Below are positions 32,742 through 41,456 of a stretch of 52,063 nucleotides of DNA, one piece after another (position 1 is the first letter of the stretch; each line of letters opens with the position of its first letter). The stretch is from NCBI GenBank assembly GCA_023394955.1, contig JAEWZY010000014.1, positions 1 through 52,063 of the forward strand, written 5' to 3'. The position numbers and the translations under genes are program-made. The notes under the pieces were generated by a model. It saw only the letters and a program-made list of their open reading frames with translations. It did no database searches and was not told the origin of the DNA. This DNA is from Bacillota bacterium. GTDB lineage: Bacteria; Bacillota; UBA4882; UBA8346.

Positions 32742-33686
32742 ATGAAAAAACAGCCTGACTTTCAGTATGGCGGGCAAGCGGTGATCGAAGGGGTTATGAT
32801 GCGGGGCCGTGATTATTTGGCGGTGGCTGTCCGTAAAATCGACGGCGGGATTGTGGTTAAAAAAGAGCCGGTCGGCTCGGCAACCAAAAAGCTCCCCTTT
32901 TTGAAGTGGCCGTTTCTCAGAGGGGTGGTCGCTCTTTGCGAGTCCTTCACCATCGGTCTAAAAGCCTTACTTTTTTCGGCGGACCAGTTTCTGGAGGAAG
33001 AGGAAGAGTCGAAGCTTTCGCCATGGGAAAGCGCGTCAATGATCGGCTTCGCTTTGCTCATGACCGTATTACTATTCATCGTGCTCCCGCTTTTGGGACG
33101 GATGTTGGTGAATAAATTTTTACCGGGCCTCTTTTGGGGGAACCTTTTTGAAAGTTTGTTGCGGTTCGTCATCTTAATCGCTTATATAGCGTCGGTCTCA
33201 TTGCTAAAAGATATAAAAAGGGTCTTCGCTTACCATGGGGCCGAACATAAAGTAATCAATACCTTTGAAGCTAAAAAAGAATTAACTGTGGCCAATGCCA
33301 TGGGTTATACAACCTTTCATCCGCGTTGCGGGACCAGCTTCTTATTGTACGTGGTCGTTGTCAGCGCAGTTGTTTTCAGTTTTTTAAAATATGATTCGAT
33401 TTTAATAAGGTTGGCTTCACGGATCGTGTTGTTGCCGCTGGTGGCCGGTATTTCCTATGAGATTATCAAATTCACCGGCAAACATCGGGATTTCTTCTTC
33501 TGGCGCTGGTTGACAATACCGGGGATCTGGCTGCAACGGTTGACCACCCGTGAACCCGATGATAGTCAGGTTGAGGTTGCTATTAGTGCTTTAGTTGCGG
33601 TCTTGGAAGAAGAGGCGCCGGTGATTGTAGGCGGAAAAGTTTATAAGGCTGGAGCAACAACTCCTGAACCGATACCGGCAAGCTAG
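32742..33686 (+). CDS. DUF1385 family membrane protein (YqhQ-like)
   Basis: A 314-residue integral membrane protein of the DUF1385/YqhQ family. The N-terminal hallmark YGGQAVIEGVMMRG and the later YHGAEHKVINTFE and HPRCGTSFLL motifs are all present, around five or six membrane helices. The function is unknown, but the family commonly sits just upstream of prfA in Bacillota, as here. AGGTG lies ahead of ATG 32742; an upstream TTG at 32676 lacks a site. Confidence 0.92.
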   Translation: MKKQPDFQYGGQAVIEGVMMRGRDYLAVAVRKIDGGIVVKKEPVGSATKKLPFLKWPFLRGVVALCESFTIGLKALLFSADQFLEEEEESKLSPWESASMIGFALLMTVLLFIVLPLLGRMLVNKFLPGLFWGNLFESLLRFVILIAYIASVSLLKDIKRVFAYHGAEHKVINTFEAKKELTVANAMGYTTFHPRCGTSFLLYVVVVSAVVFSFLKYDSILIRLASRIVLLPLVAGISYEIIKFTGKHRDFFFWRWLTIPGIWLQRLTTREPDDSQVEVAISALVAVLEEEAPVIVGGKVYKAGATTPEPIPAS

Positions 33687-33696
33687 CCCCCCAGTA

Positions 33697-33733
33697 AATC
33701 CTGTCTATTTAAAGCTATATTTTAGACAGGATT
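33697..33733 (+). repeat. Inverted repeat between the YqhQ-like gene and prfA
   Basis: AATCCTGTCTA (33697-33707) pairs perfectly with TAGACAGGATT (33723-33733). It has no T-run and is followed at once by an ACACAGATT repeat unit, so it is probably repeat-derived rather than a terminator. Confidence 0.5.
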
Positions 33734-33804
33734 TACACAGATTTAAATTCAATAGCATTATCGACATGGTTTAATAAAGAAAAACTGAAGATTACGGTGA
33801 TTTG

Positions 33805-34872
33805 ATGTTAGATAAACTTACCGCGATTGAAGAGAAATATCACGAGATAAATAGCCAGCTTAGCGATGCAAAGGTCATTGCCGACCAGCCGCTATTTCAA
33901 AAGCTGGCTAAAGCCCATTCATCCATCAGCGAATTGGTCGAAACTTATCAGGAATACAAACGGGTCAAAGCCGATTTGGAGACCGCGACGGAGATGTTGG
34001 AAGGTGAGAGCGGCGATTCGGCCAAGTTATTGAAGGCTGAGATTGAACAGTTAAAGACGGAAGAAGAACGGCTTACGGAAAGACTAAAAATACTGTTAAT
34101 ACCGAAGGACCCTAATGATGAAAAGAACGTGATCATCGAAATCCGCGCCGGGACCGGAGGGGAAGAAGCGGCGCTTTTTGCCGGGGACCTTTTCCGGATG
34201 TATACCCGATATGCCGAGTCCCATGGTTGGCGGGTCGAGTTATTAAGCGGCAGTGAGTCGGATTTGGGCGGTTTTAAGGAGATCGTCTTTATGATCGAGG
34301 GTGACCGGGTGTATAGTAGGCTCAAGTTTGAAAGCGGAGTCCACCGGGTGCAACGGGTCCCCGAGACTGAAGCCGGCGGAAGGATCCATACCTCTGCCTC
34401 TACAGTCGCTGTTTTGATCGAGGCGGAAGAAGTTGAAGTGGATATCAACCCCAATGATCTCCGGGTCGATGTTTTCCGGGCGGGAGGCCACGGCGGCCAG
34501 TGCGTTAACACCACCGACTCAGCGGTTCGAATTACCCATCTTCCCACCGGTTTGGTGGTTACATGTCAAGATGAAAAATCACAGCTTAAAAATAAGGAAA
34601 AAGCCATGAAAGTACTTCGGGCGCGGTTGCTGGATAAATTTCAAAGCGAACAACACCAGGAGATGGCCGATGCCAGACGGAGTATGGTCGGTTCCGGCGA
34701 CCGGAGCGAAAGGATCAGGACTTACAATTTCCCTCAAAACCGGCTGACCGATCATAGGATCAATTTAACTTTATATCATTTGGATTCGATCATCGAAGGG
34801 AACCTTGACGAAGTGATTGAACCGTTAATCACAGCTGATCAGGCGGAACGGCTAAAAAATGTCGATCAATAA
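33805..34872 (+). CDS. prfA: Peptide chain release factor 1
   Basis: RF1 reads UAA and UAG and releases the finished peptide. The 355-residue protein has the catalytic GGQ at Gly230-Gly231-Gln232 (GHGGQCVNTTDSAVR), the domain 2 segment with the RAGTGGEEAALFAGDLFRMY hallmark, and the RF1-type PETEAGGRIHTS region; the recognition tripeptide reads PETEA-proximal as in RF1 rather than the SPF of RF2. ATG 33805 follows GGTGAT. Its 3' end overlaps prmC by 14 bases, coupling the factor to the enzyme that methylates its GGQ glutamine. Confidence 0.98.
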   Translation: MLDKLTAIEEKYHEINSQLSDAKVIADQPLFQKLAKAHSSISELVETYQEYKRVKADLETATEMLEGESGDSAKLLKAEIEQLKTEEERLTERLKILLIPKDPNDEKNVIIEIRAGTGGEEAALFAGDLFRMYTRYAESHGWRVELLSGSESDLGGFKEIVFMIEGDRVYSRLKFESGVHRVQRVPETEAGGRIHTSASTVAVLIEAEEVEVDINPNDLRVDVFRAGGHGGQCVNTTDSAVRITHLPTGLVVTCQDEKSQLKNKEKAMKVLRARLLDKFQSEQHQEMADARRSMVGSGDRSERIRTYNFPQNRLTDHRINLTLYHLDSIIEGNLDEVIEPLITADQAERLKNVDQ

Positions 34873-35728
34873 TCTGACTATCGGGAGTATTATCACAAAA
34901 ACAGTCCCTTTCTTTAAGGAAAGAGGCCTACCCAACCCGAGGCTGGAGGCTGATCTGCTTTTGGCGGGGGTTTTGAAACTCCCCCGGGTCAAACTCTATG
35001 CAGACTGGGATCGGCCCTTGGAACCGGAGGAAATACAGCAATACCGGGAAATAATTGTGAAAAGGGTCCAAGGTTGGCCCCTTGCTTATTTAACGGGGCA
35101 GAAATCCTTCTTAAGTTGGGATTTCCAGGTTAATCCGGCGGTATTGGTTCCCAGGCCGGAGACGGAGATACTGGTGGAAACGGTAGTGGAAGCTGTCAAG
35201 GATCGCGTAGGAATAACCGGGGTTGATGTCGGCGCCGGGAGCGGGATTATCGCGATTTCCTTGGCTAAACTTCTCCCCGGGAGTAGCTGGTATGGGACTG
35301 ATATCTCACCGGAAGCTTTGGCTGTCGCCGGGGCTAATGCCGTTCAATTGGGAGTGGAGGGACAGATTCGCTTTTTAAATGGAGATTTATTGGAGCCGGT
35401 AGCGGACTCCGGCGTTCGTTTTGATCTAATAGTCTCCAACCCTCCCTACATTCCGTCGGCTGTCATCAGCGCCCTTCAGCCTGAAGTCCGTAAAGAGCCG
35501 TTGCTAGCTCTGGATGGGGGGGTGGACGGCCTGGTACTTTACCGTAAGTTATTGCCCCAAGCTCAAATACTATTAAAAGACGACGGAATATTAGCAGTCG
35601 AGCATGGCTCCGATCAGCGTAATCCCTTGGAGGATTTATTTAAGGAATCGGGGTTCATTACTGAGTCAAAGGCCGATTTGGCAGGTTTAGATCGGATTAT
35701 GATCGGGCGTAAAATTAACTATGCATGA
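34859..35728 (+). CDS. prmC: Release factor glutamine methyltransferase
   Basis: PrmC N5-methylates the GGQ glutamine of RF1/RF2. The 289-residue protein has an N-terminal helical domain, the SAM site (DVGAGSGIIAISLAK) and the catalytic NPPY at Asn194. It begins inside the prfA gene and its own end overlaps the hypA start by 8 bases, so translation runs straight on into the hydrogenase maturation genes. Confidence 0.97.
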   Translation: MSINNLTIGSIITKTVPFFKERGLPNPRLEADLLLAGVLKLPRVKLYADWDRPLEPEEIQQYREIIVKRVQGWPLAYLTGQKSFLSWDFQVNPAVLVPRPETEILVETVVEAVKDRVGITGVDVGAGSGIIAISLAKLLPGSSWYGTDISPEALAVAGANAVQLGVEGQIRFLNGDLLEPVADSGVRFDLIVSNPPYIPSAVISALQPEVRKEPLLALDGGVDGLVLYRKLLPQAQILLKDDGILAVEHGSDQRNPLEDLFKESGFITESKADLAGLDRIMIGRKINYA

Positions 35729-36062
35729 GTTAGCTTTGACCGAAAAACTGTTAAAATTGGTATTGACTGAGGCGGAGAATTATCAAGCTCAACGAATAGT
35801 CAAGATTAAAGTGAGTATCGGAGAGCTATCGGGTATTATCGAGGATTGTGTCGCATATTATCTTCAACTGTCGGCCCGGGATACAATCGCAGCCGGGGCG
35901 GAGTTGGAATTCGTCAAATGCAAAGCTACGCTTTTTTGTCCGGCCTGCCAATCTAAATTTGAAAAGAGTCCCCAGGACTTTAACTGTCCGGACTGTGGAG
36001 GATTGGGCAGGTTGACGGATGCCGGCCGGGAATGTTTTGTGGAAAGTATCGAGGTGGAATAA
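35721..36062 (+). CDS. hypA: Hydrogenase nickel-insertion protein HypA
   Basis: HypA delivers nickel, with HypB, to the large subunit of [NiFe]-hydrogenases. The 113-residue protein starts with the nickel-binding MHE (His2, Glu3) and contains the zinc site CPAC...CPDC. It overlaps prmC by 8 bases and hypB by one base (TAATG). Confidence 0.97.
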   Translation: MHELALTEKLLKLVLTEAENYQAQRIVKIKVSIGELSGIIEDCVAYYLQLSARDTIAAGAELEFVKCKATLFCPACQSKFEKSPQDFNCPDCGGLGRLTDAGRECFVESIEVE

Positions 36063-36718
36063 TGGAGATCAAGATCGGACAAGATTTGTTCGCTCATGAA
36101 GCTGAGTTGGCCGCGGTTAACGGTAAATTATTTAAAGAGCGGGGCTTGATCGCCCTTAATTTACTGGCTGCCCCAGGGGCCGGCAAAACCAGCTTGATCC
36201 GTAATACAGCCTCGCTTCTAAAAAGGCGGATCGCAGTAATTGAAGGGGATCCAGCTTCCAGTATTGATACGGATCTCTTAAATTCTTTGGGGATATCGGC
36301 TTTTCAAATTAACACCGAAGGCGGCTGCCACCTGGAAGCGCCGATGGTAGCCAAGGCGTTAGAGGATTTTAAACCGGAACCGGGGTCCTTATTAATCATT
36401 GAAAATGTCGGTAATCTGATCTGTACGGCCAGTTTTCCTTTGGGAGAAGCCATCCGGGTAGTGATGGTCGGCGTCAGTGAAGGCGATGACAAGCCTTTTA
36501 AATATCCCGACATCTTTCAAGGGGCCGACGTAGTGATCCTAAATAAAATGGACTTACGGCCCTTTGTTGATTTTGATCCGGAGCGGTTCCGCCGGGGAAT
36601 TGAGGCCCTCAAACCCGGCCTGCCCATCTTCGAAGTTTCTTGTAAGACCGGCAGCGGGTTACAGGCTTGGGCCGAATGGTTGGAACGAACTGTCGCCGCT
36701 TTTAGGGAAGAAGGCTAA
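36062..36718 (+). CDS. hypB: Hydrogenase nickel-incorporation GTPase HypB
   Basis: HypB is the GTPase partner of HypA. The 218-residue protein has the P-loop (APGAGKTS), the metal-site CH pair in GGCHLEAP, and the IENVGNLIC and NKMDL motifs. It lacks both the N-terminal CxxCGC high-affinity nickel site and the histidine-rich stretch found in some HypBs, so storage of nickel is unlikely. Its start ATG overlaps the hypA stop. Confidence 0.97.
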   Translation: MEIKIGQDLFAHEAELAAVNGKLFKERGLIALNLLAAPGAGKTSLIRNTASLLKRRIAVIEGDPASSIDTDLLNSLGISAFQINTEGGCHLEAPMVAKALEDFKPEPGSLLIIENVGNLICTASFPLGEAIRVVMVGVSEGDDKPFKYPDIFQGADVVILNKMDLRPFVDFDPERFRRGIEALKPGLPIFEVSCKTGSGLQAWAEWLERTVAAFREEG

Positions 36719-36725
36719 GCTAACC

Positions 36726-39011
36726 ATGGAACGTTGGCGGTTGATAATTACCGGTTTGGTGCAAGGGGTGGGTTTCCGTCCCTTTTTGTATAATTTGGCC
36801 CGGAAACATGAACTCAAGGGGTGGGTCAGGAACAATTCGGCCGGGGTAGAGCTTGAGGTGGAAGGCAAGGCCGAAAATCTAGGGCGGTTTTTGAATGAAG
36901 TCAAGGTCCATCCTCCATCAGCCGCGCGAATCGATACGATTGATACTATGACACTTCCGGTCCGTCAAATAGAGGCGGATTTTCGGATCATTCCCAGCGA
37001 AACAACCGGGGAGATTTTCGGTTCACCCCTTCCCGATCAAGGGATCTGCCCTGATTGCCTTGGGGAATTTCACTCTGAAAACGGCCGTCGTTATCGGCAT
37101 CCCTTTAATAGTTGCACTATTTGCGGTCCCCGTTTTACCATTATTGAAGCTCTTCCTTTTGATAGGAGCCGGACGACCATGGCCGGTTACCGGCTTTGTC
37201 AGCGATGCCAAGCTGAATATAGTGGCTTTGCGGATCGCCGTTTTCACGCTCAGACCATCGCTTGCCCCCAATGCGGTCCTGAGCTATGGCTTGCCGACTC
37301 TCGGGGCCAAAGGTTAGCTGAAGATCCCCATCAGGGGGCTTGCCGTATTTTAAAGTCGGGCGGCATTCTAGGAATTAAAGGGATCGGCGGTTTTCATCTG
37401 GCGGTAGACGCTTATTCCGATCTCGCCGTCCAAAGATTGCGAAAACATAAAAAACGTGACCGGAGGCCTTTTGCAGTCCTCTTTCGAGATTTGGATGTTT
37501 TAAAAGAACATTGTCAGATCTCGATCACGGAAGAACAATTGCTGTTGGCTCCAGTCCGTCCGATTGTACTGCTTAGCCAGAAACCGGAGAGCCGTTTAGC
37601 TAAGGAAGTCAATCCCGGTCTGAGAGAGATCGGCGCGTTTCTGCCTTATACTGGGATTCAATCGCTTTTATTTGACGCTGAAATAACCGCTTTGGTCATG
37701 ACTAGCGGGAACTGTTCAAGTGAGCCGTTAACGGTTGATAACTCAGCCGCTTTTGAGACTTTGGGCCCGATGACCGACGGCTTTTTGGTACATGACCGGA
37801 AAATAAATTGGCGCTGTGACGATTCAGTTGTCAAAATCCAAAGAGGTTACACTATTGGAATCCGGCGCTCCAGAGGTTATGTTCCGGCCTCAGTCAAAGT
37901 AGACCGGACCTTAGTACCGTTGCTAGCCTGCGGAGCGCAGCAAAAGAATACTTTTGCCCTGACCAAAGAAGATCAGGTTTATTTAAGCGCTCATCAGGGG
38001 GATTTGGATAATTTCTCAGCTTATTTGAATTATCAGGAAACCATCATTCGTTTTCAACGTTTATTAGGATGTGCCCCCCAATATGCGGTCCATGATCTCC
38101 ATCCGGATTATAACTCGACCATTTATGCTTTAAGTTCAGGACTACAAACGGTTGGGCTTCAGCACCATTTAGCTCATTTGGGGAGCGTGATCGCCAACCG
38201 GCAAATCAAAGGGGCGGTAATCGGCGTAGCCTTGGATGGTTCCGGTTATGGTGGCGACGGGAAAATTTGGGGCGGCGAGTTTTTTGCCGGCTCGGAGTGT
38301 TGTTGGGTAAGAAAGGGCCATCTCAAATATTATCCGCTTCCCGGAGGGGAAGCCGCAGTCCGGGAACCTTGGCGGATGGCAGCCTCTTATTTGGAATCGT
38401 CCACGCCGGAGTTTCTAGGTAATTGGCTGGAGAAGAACGGGCTTGACCAAAAATGGTCTCTGTTACGGATAGCGGTAAAACAAGGGATTAACGCGCCTGA
38501 GACTTCGTCGATGGGAAGGTTCTTCGATGCTATCGCCGCTTTGACGGGGGATCTGAGAGAGGTTTCCTATGAAGGGGAAGCTGCGGTCCGGTTTGAACAT
38601 CAAGCTGATTTATCTCATTCCGGAGCCTATCAATTTGATATTGATGCCGTCGACGATAAATTGCATATTGATCCCGGTTTAATTATGAAACAAGTCTGTC
38701 AGGATATAGGACGCCTCAGTACCGGAGCGATTAGCGCCAAATTTCACCGGACGATTGCCGCTTTGATCGAAGAGGTTTGTTTGCGGTTAAGATCCGAGGT
38801 TGGGACCGATCAAGTAGTTCTCAGCGGTGGTGTTTTTCAGAACCGGCTTTTACTGGATCTAACCTGGGAACGTTTAGAGGGAAAAGGGTTCAAGGTTTTT
38901 GTGCCGGAAATAGTGGCGCTGAATGACGCCGGGATTGCCCTGGGTCAGGCTTGGATGGGCAGTTTAATGATTGAAAGGGGAATTGACGATGTGTTTAGCG
39001 GTACCCGGTGA
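36726..39011 (+). CDS. hypF: Carbamoyltransferase HypF
   Basis: HypF makes a thiocarbamate on the C-terminal cysteine of HypE from carbamoyl phosphate, the precursor of the hydrogenase cyanide ligands. The 761-residue protein is full length: acylphosphatase domain (GLVQGVGFRPFLYN, residues 1-90), two zinc-finger CxxC pairs starting at Cys108/Cys111, a YrdC-like domain, and a Kae1-like domain with QHHLAHLGS and ALDGSGYGGDG metal-binding motifs. ATG 36726 follows hypB by 7 bases; an open frame back to 36564 lies inside hypB and is rejected. Its end overlaps hypC by 23 bases. Confidence 0.97.
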   Translation: MERWRLIITGLVQGVGFRPFLYNLARKHELKGWVRNNSAGVELEVEGKAENLGRFLNEVKVHPPSAARIDTIDTMTLPVRQIEADFRIIPSETTGEIFGSPLPDQGICPDCLGEFHSENGRRYRHPFNSCTICGPRFTIIEALPFDRSRTTMAGYRLCQRCQAEYSGFADRRFHAQTIACPQCGPELWLADSRGQRLAEDPHQGACRILKSGGILGIKGIGGFHLAVDAYSDLAVQRLRKHKKRDRRPFAVLFRDLDVLKEHCQISITEEQLLLAPVRPIVLLSQKPESRLAKEVNPGLREIGAFLPYTGIQSLLFDAEITALVMTSGNCSSEPLTVDNSAAFETLGPMTDGFLVHDRKINWRCDDSVVKIQRGYTIGIRRSRGYVPASVKVDRTLVPLLACGAQQKNTFALTKEDQVYLSAHQGDLDNFSAYLNYQETIIRFQRLLGCAPQYAVHDLHPDYNSTIYALSSGLQTVGLQHHLAHLGSVIANRQIKGAVIGVALDGSGYGGDGKIWGGEFFAGSECCWVRKGHLKYYPLPGGEAAVREPWRMAASYLESSTPEFLGNWLEKNGLDQKWSLLRIAVKQGINAPETSSMGRFFDAIAALTGDLREVSYEGEAAVRFEHQADLSHSGAYQFDIDAVDDKLHIDPGLIMKQVCQDIGRLSTGAISAKFHRTIAALIEEVCLRLRSEVGTDQVVLSGGVFQNRLLLDLTWERLEGKGFKVFVPEIVALNDAGIALGQAWMGSLMIERGIDDVFSGTR

Positions 39012-39213
39012 GATTGTGAAGATTGATGGGATTAAGGCTGAAGTGAGTTTTTCCGGAGCGATTAGGGTCGCCGATTTAAGCTTGGTTCCGGAAGTTAAAA
39101 TAGGGGATTATGTGTTGGTCCATGCCGGATGCGCCATTCAAATCGTTCCTATTGATGATGCACGGGAAACCATTAAATTATTTGAGGAGATTACCACCGA
39201 AATCGATGATTGA
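38989..39213 (+). CDS. hypC: Hydrogenase maturation chaperone HypC
   Basis: HypC carries the Fe(CN)2CO unit together with HypD to the large subunit. The 74-residue protein begins MCLAVPGEI with the essential Cys2. AAAGGGGA lies eight bases before the ATG, within the hypF coding sequence; the gene overlaps hypF by 23 bases and hypD by 8. Confidence 0.97.
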   Translation: MCLAVPGEIVKIDGIKAEVSFSGAIRVADLSLVPEVKIGDYVLVHAGCAIQIVPIDDARETIKLFEEITTEIDD

Positions 39214-40279
39214 ATTAGATCGATATTTTGAAAAGGTTAATAAGGAATTTTCGAATCTTAGATGCACTTTAATGGAAGTCTGTGGGACACACACTCATGC
39301 GATCCGCCGGGCCGGTATCCATCAGTTGCTGCCCGCGGGGGTCCGTTTATTATCGGGGCCGGGTTGCCCGGTTTGCGTCACCGGTAGTGGGTATATAGAA
39401 CAGGCCCTTCGGCTGAGCCGGAATCCAAAAGTAATCATTACCACCTTTGGAGATCTGTTACGGGTGCCAGGTAATACGGATAGTCTTTCTCAAGCAAGGG
39501 CGGAAGGCTCCAATATCCGGGTGGTTTATTCGCCGTTGGACGCTTTGGAGATCGCTCAAAGTAATCCCAAGGCGGAGGTGGTATTTTTAGGCGTCGGCTT
39601 CGAGACGACCGCTCCGGTGATTGCTTTAGCGATAAAGCAAGCCCGGCAAAGAAAAATTGGTAATTTTTCTGTCCTACCCGCTTTTAAAGTCTTAAAACCC
39701 GCCCTGGAAGTTTTACTTAACAGTCCCGAAGTTAAAATTCAAGGATTGATCGCTCCCGGACATCTAAGTGTGATCACCGGAGCGGAAAGCTTCGGTTTTT
39801 TGGCGGACCAATACCGGTTACCAACGGTAATAACCGGATTTAAACCCGAGGAGATTTGGTTGGGTATTATCGCGTTGTTGAAACAGATCAGTGAGAATCG
39901 CCCCAAATTGGAGAATAAATATGCCAAGGTTGTGACGGATCGCGGCAATGAATTGGCCCAATTGCTTTTAAAGGAGATCTTCAGACTTGAAGACGCCGAA
40001 TGGCGGGGTTTGGGATTGGTTGAGAATTCCGGTCTGGAGCTAGCCGATGATTATCTGGAGTATGATTCTAGAAAACGGTTTGGTTTGACTGAGATCCCTT
40101 CGGAGACGCCGTTGGGATGCCGTTGCGGCGAGATTTTAATCGGAAAAGCCATGCCTGAAGAATGCCTGCTTTTCGGAGGCGCTTGTATCCCGGAAAACCC
40201 GGTCGGGCCATGTATGGTTTCGGCTGAAGGATCTTGCGCCGCTCATTTTTATTACCGGAGTGAGGTTAATGAAAGCTAA
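39206..40279 (+). CDS. hypD: Hydrogenase Fe(CN)2CO assembly protein HypD
   Basis: HypD is the Fe-S protein on which the iron-cyanide-CO group is built. The 357-residue protein has the conserved EVCGTHTHA and GPGCPVCVT motifs and the C-terminal cluster region (PLGCRCGEILIGKAMPEEC then FGGACIPENPVGPCM). ATG 39206 overlaps the end of hypC; a GAGGAG lies too far upstream, so initiation probably depends on translational coupling. An open frame back to 39110 lies in hypC and is rejected. Confidence 0.97.
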   Translation: MIELDRYFEKVNKEFSNLRCTLMEVCGTHTHAIRRAGIHQLLPAGVRLLSGPGCPVCVTGSGYIEQALRLSRNPKVIITTFGDLLRVPGNTDSLSQARAEGSNIRVVYSPLDALEIAQSNPKAEVVFLGVGFETTAPVIALAIKQARQRKIGNFSVLPAFKVLKPALEVLLNSPEVKIQGLIAPGHLSVITGAESFGFLADQYRLPTVITGFKPEEIWLGIIALLKQISENRPKLENKYAKVVTDRGNELAQLLLKEIFRLEDAEWRGLGLVENSGLELADDYLEYDSRKRFGLTEIPSETPLGCRCGEILIGKAMPEECLLFGGACIPENPVGPCMVSAEGSCAAHFYYRSEVNES

Positions 40280-41279
40280 AATTGAGCTAGCGGCTGGTGG
40301 CGGCGGCGAAGCCACCGCCCGCCTAATCAAAGAAGTTTTTTGGTCCCGGTTTACCAATGTGGAATTATTAAAGGGGAATGACGCGGCGGTTTTAGATTGG
40401 AGCTCCGGTAGGCTGGCGGTGACCACCGATTCTTTTGTGGTCACTCCTTGGAAGTTTCCGGGAGGGGATATCGGCAGGCTGGCGGTGGCCGGCACAGTTA
40501 ATGACCTGATGATGATGGGCGCGGAGCCGAAAGCTCTGACGACTTCCTTTATCATCGAAGAAGGTTTTGAATTGGAGTCCTTGAAACAAGTAGTTCAATC
40601 AATAGCTGATACCGCAATTGAAGCGGACGTCCCGATTATCACAGGCGACACTAAAGTGGTGGAGCGGGGAGCGGCCGACGGATTGTTTATTAATACCACC
40701 GGAATCGGCCTGGTGGCGCCGGGAATTGACTTGGGCGGTGCTAAGGCCCGGCCCGGTGATGTTATTATTATCACCGGAACCATCGGTGACCATGGGGCCA
40801 CTATCTTGTTGACCAGGGGTGAACTGGGAATCTCTGCTCAAATCAGCAGTGACGCTTCCCCATTAAACCGGATGTTATATCCTTTGATTCAAAGGTTTCA
40901 GGATGGGATTCATGTGATGCGGGACCCGACCCGGGGAGGAGTAGCGGTAACCTTAAACGAAATTGCTAGGCAGTCCAAGGTTTCCATTAGGCTGAATGAG
41001 GCGCAAATTCCTATATTGCCTGAGGTGACCGGGATAACCGGTTTGTTAGGCCTTGACCCCTTATATTTGGCCAATGAGGGAAAAGCTCTCATCATCGTTG
41101 CTCCGAAAATTGCCGATAGCATAGTTGACTATCTGAGGCGGGAGCCTTTGGGAAAAAAAGCGGAGATTATCGGTGTAGTCGGACCGGAAAACCCTGGTTT
41201 GGTCAGTGTCAAAAGTTCAAACGGCGGGGAAAGGATTTTACCGATGGGTAGCGGCGAATTATTGCCAAGAATTTGTTGA
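40269..41279 (+). CDS. hypE: Hydrogenase cyanide-forming protein HypE
   Basis: HypE dehydrates its C-terminal thiocarbamate to the thiocyanate that donates cyanide to iron. The 336-residue protein has the AIR-synthase-like fold (GNDAAVLDW, TGDTKVVERG, RDPTRGGVA) and ends in the functional PRIC with Cys336 as last residue, so it is intact. GAGG is only four bases from ATG 40269; a GTG at 40260 is the alternative. It overlaps hypD by 11 bases and closes the hyp operon. Confidence 0.97.
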   Translation: MKAKIELAAGGGGEATARLIKEVFWSRFTNVELLKGNDAAVLDWSSGRLAVTTDSFVVTPWKFPGGDIGRLAVAGTVNDLMMMGAEPKALTTSFIIEEGFELESLKQVVQSIADTAIEADVPIITGDTKVVERGAADGLFINTTGIGLVAPGIDLGGAKARPGDVIIITGTIGDHGATILLTRGELGISAQISSDASPLNRMLYPLIQRFQDGIHVMRDPTRGGVAVTLNEIARQSKVSIRLNEAQIPILPEVTGITGLLGLDPLYLANEGKALIIVAPKIADSIVDYLRREPLGKKAEIIGVVGPENPGLVSVKSSNGGERILPMGSGELLPRIC

Positions 41280-41413
41280 ACCGGAATTATATTAAAAAAC
41301 AGGAAGTCGGTTCTTTATCAAGAATCAATAAATTAGTTAACTTTCAATTGTCAAAAAATATCGTCTTTAAATATTTTAGACAAAAGAAGTTTGGGCAGCC
41401 GGGCATAGCTTAC

Positions 41414-41440
41414 AATCTGCGTAATCAGCGTAATCTGCGG
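41414..41440 (+). repeat. Three tandem 9-bp repeats
   Basis: AATCTGCGT AATCAGCGT AATCTGCGG in direct succession, 16 bases before the TolB-like gene start. It is the reverse complement form of the ACACAGATT family at 32596 and 33735. The rest of the 41280-41456 gap holds no gene. Confidence 0.75.
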
Positions 41441-41456
41441 TTTTAGGGGTGAGATT

